A stretch of DNA of 64,000 bases. It comes from Ochotona curzoniae (lineage: Eukaryota; Chordata; Mammalia; Lagomorpha; Ochotonidae). The notes beneath the pieces are model-generated. The model saw only the letters and a program-made list of their open reading frames with translations, ran no database searches and had not been told where the DNA came from. The translations under genes were made by a program, and so were the position numbers. The stretch covers positions 30,961,501 to 31,025,500 of the forward strand of contig NW_024465369.1 of NCBI RefSeq assembly GCF_017591425.1, written 5' to 3'. Each line of letters begins with the position of its first letter. Position 1 is the first letter of the stretch. This document shows positions 1-64,000 of the stretch, piece by piece.

Positions 1-276
1 TACTCGCACATCTGCCAGGGGCTCAGAATGGTATGGACTAGCCAGTCCCCAGGTTTTGGCCCCTGCCAAACCTCAACAACTATGCAGGGAAACAGGATTC
101 AAACTGGTTTCAGGCCATGCTCTGGGTCAGACTTGCAAATAGACAGGGAAGCTAAGTCCTGGAGCACTGTGCTTTCTCCTGTTTGGAGAGCTTAGGAGAC
201 TCTGCCAAAGACATGCTCAGTGACTGAAGATCCAACAGCAGCCGTCGCTGAGAGCAAGGGCTGTGTGCCGTCTCAC
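1..276. other. Intron between tail exons (partial)
   Basis: Intronic sequence downstream of the FENPMY exon. I see no further coding exon on the minus strand; the expected next tail exon is not here. Confidence 0.8.
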
Positions 277-62478
<62,202 letters not shown>

Positions 62479-62886
62479 CTGGAATATTTGAGAAAATGCT
62501 GTTAAACAATGCTCTAGCTAAAACTAGAACTTTCAAATATCTGTTTTTCTTCTTAATTCTCATTCTCCAACCCCCTGCTTTGACCAATTCCCCACTACAA
62601 GATAAAACCGGTTGTCTTCCAAATGCAATGAGCACATCCACAATGTAGATCTTGGTTTCTAAATGTCATTTCCCATAATAAAGAGCTCAGGCCCCATGGA
62701 GAAATGACTGATGGCAGGCTTGACCAGCAGAGTGAGTGAACCTGGCTGCTAACAGAACTCTGATTCCTCCTACCAGGTGAATTTCTTTCTCTCTGACCAA
62801 CTCTCCCATGCTTGTATCCCTTCCTCCTTTTTCCTTTTCCTTCTATTCTCTATTTCAATCTTAGCCTATGACACCCTTCTCTTTTT

Positions 62887-63219
62887 TTTAATAGATATTC
62901 GCTTTTTTTTTTTTGGAAAGACACATTTACAGAAAGAAGCAGCGATGGAGAGAAACATCTTCCATCTACAGGTTCACTCCCCCACGTGGCCACAACAGCC
63001 AGAGCTGTGCTGATCCAAAGCCAGGAAACAGGAACTTCTTTCAGGTCTCCCACACAAATGCAGAATCCCAACACTTTGAGCCATCCTCTATTGCTCTGCT
63101 AGGTCATAAACAAGGAGCTGAATGGGAAGTGGAGTTGCTGGGACATGAACCAGCACCCATTCGAGATCCTGGCATGAACAAGGAGAGGATTTAGCCACTG
63201 AGCTATCGTGCCAACCCCT
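62887..63219 (-). mobile_element. C-SINE, full length
   Basis: Plus strand begins with a T-rich tail, 'ggttcactcccccacgtggc', and ends 'ctgagctatcgtgccaaccc', the complement of a C-SINE. Sense to LRP2. Confidence 0.9.
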
Positions 63220-63459
63220 GACACACTTCTTATGATGCTACTAAACTCCCAATTCCTCTTGTGGCAACATAGGCCTAAAAACTCTTGTTCACCTGAAGAT
63301 ACATTATTTTATAAATTCACAGTACACAAGTATGAAGTACTACAAAAATATGGTTATGCTTTAATTCATGGAAGACATACTAACAAATTACTATTGGTGA
63401 GCTATTCATTACTATAATTCATAGCAGAAAAGCCTCCATCTCCACTAACATAAATAGGA

Positions 63460-63755
63460 CACAAAGGAGGGCATTATGACACAGCACGGTCAAGCAGATT
63501 CTTGGGACACACTCATCTCCTATCAGTATAGGAGTTCAAGTCCTGGCTACCCTATTTCCAATGAAGCTCCCTGCTACTGTGCCTGGGAGGCAGAAGTTCT
63601 TGAAGTACTTGAGTTCCTGCCAGTCATATCAGAGACACAGATGGAATTCCTAGTTCCTGGCCTCAGCCTGGCCCAGAAACAGAGAATGAACCAAGGATAG
63701 GAGATATTCTTCCTCTCTTCCTACTCCTTTCCAACAAATAAATAAATCTTTAAAA
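63460..63755 (+). mobile_element. C-SINE
   Basis: 'gggcattatgacacagcacg' head, 'gagttcaagtcctggctacc' B-box-like segment, CAAATAAATAAATCTTT tail. Antisense to LRP2. Confidence 0.85.
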
Positions 63756-64000
63756 GAAGACACAAAGAGCACAGTGAATATGAATACCAAGTCATAACCC
63801 CTCAAGTTCCCGCCACATTCTATAGGAGTCTAGGCTTCTGGTTCCCAGTGTAGTCCAGGAGCCAGCAATAGCTCACATTCTAGGGACTAGCACCAGCACA
63901 AACTCCCAAATCAGTAAAACATGGAAATGGGATCAAGCTCAGATTTCTAACTAGCCCTGAAGGTGATTCTGACACTCACTGGAATTTGAGAACCTCTCTA

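Larger units (their letters stand above)
62479..64000. other. Intron upstream of the first exon in the window (partial)
   Basis: Contains two C-SINE copies. The remainder, 62479-62886, 63220-63455 and 63756-64000, shows no further LRP2 exon. Confidence 0.6.

Overview
The window is one piece of a very large mammalian gene read on the minus strand: LRP2, which encodes megalin (LDL-receptor-related protein 2, also called gp330). It belongs to the LDL-receptor family and is an endocytic receptor of absorptive epithelia. I placed 39 coding exons between 277 and 62478. All have AG/GT splice sites and matching codon phases. Together they give 7349 bp, about 2449 codons, with no stop or frameshift. 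From the human protein (about 4655 residues, recalled from memory) this is roughly residue 2090 to 4540. The N-terminal half lies beyond position 64000. The last part of the cytoplasmic tail and the 3' UTR lie before position 1.

Organism: the interspersed repeats are lagomorph C-type SINEs and L1. They show the typical phrases about a cut prefix and 'gcagtggaggatggcccaa', and AAATAAATAAATCTT tails. The wording of the better copies ('cccaaagccttgggaccctgcacc', 'gatggaagatcttcctctctgtct') fits what I remember of pika (Ochotona) better than young rabbit copies. I am confident of lagomorph, less so of pika.

Layout from N- to C-terminus (high to low coordinates): YWTD propeller 5 (62.5-58.9 kb); an EGF module and propeller 6 (58.8-55.2 kb); an EGF module and LDLR class A repeats 16-25 (55.3-45.6 kb); two EGF modules and propeller 7 (43.9-38.0 kb); an EGF module and class A repeats 26-36 (36.3-24.3 kb); two EGF modules and propeller 8 (20.5-6.8 kb); EGF modules (5.2-2.1 kb); the transmembrane helix (1.8 kb); and cytoplasmic tail exons with an FENPMY endocytosis motif (1.26-0.28 kb). 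The class A repeats bind ligand through calcium-held acidic residues. Propellers and EGF modules drive ligand release at low pH. The tail recruits clathrin adaptors.

Introns hold at least 22 recognisable C-SINE copies, about 16 of them antisense to the gene, and at least four L1 fragments. They also hold several CA/TG microsatellites, a short DNA-transposon-like element with inverted ends, and a 1.5-2 kb G+C-richer block that is probably mobile DNA. Three short pseudogenes of structured RNAs are present: a tRNA-Gly 5' half, a 5S rRNA piece and a U2 snRNA piece. The first two have perfect 14-15 bp target-site duplications and no poly(A).

I found no bacterial-type operon, CRISPR array, or new multi-gene system. 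The best leads are the tailless small-RNA insertions, a UG repeat just upstream of a frame-neutral exon carrying the NPxY signal, and a tail-to-tail SINE hairpin in one intron.
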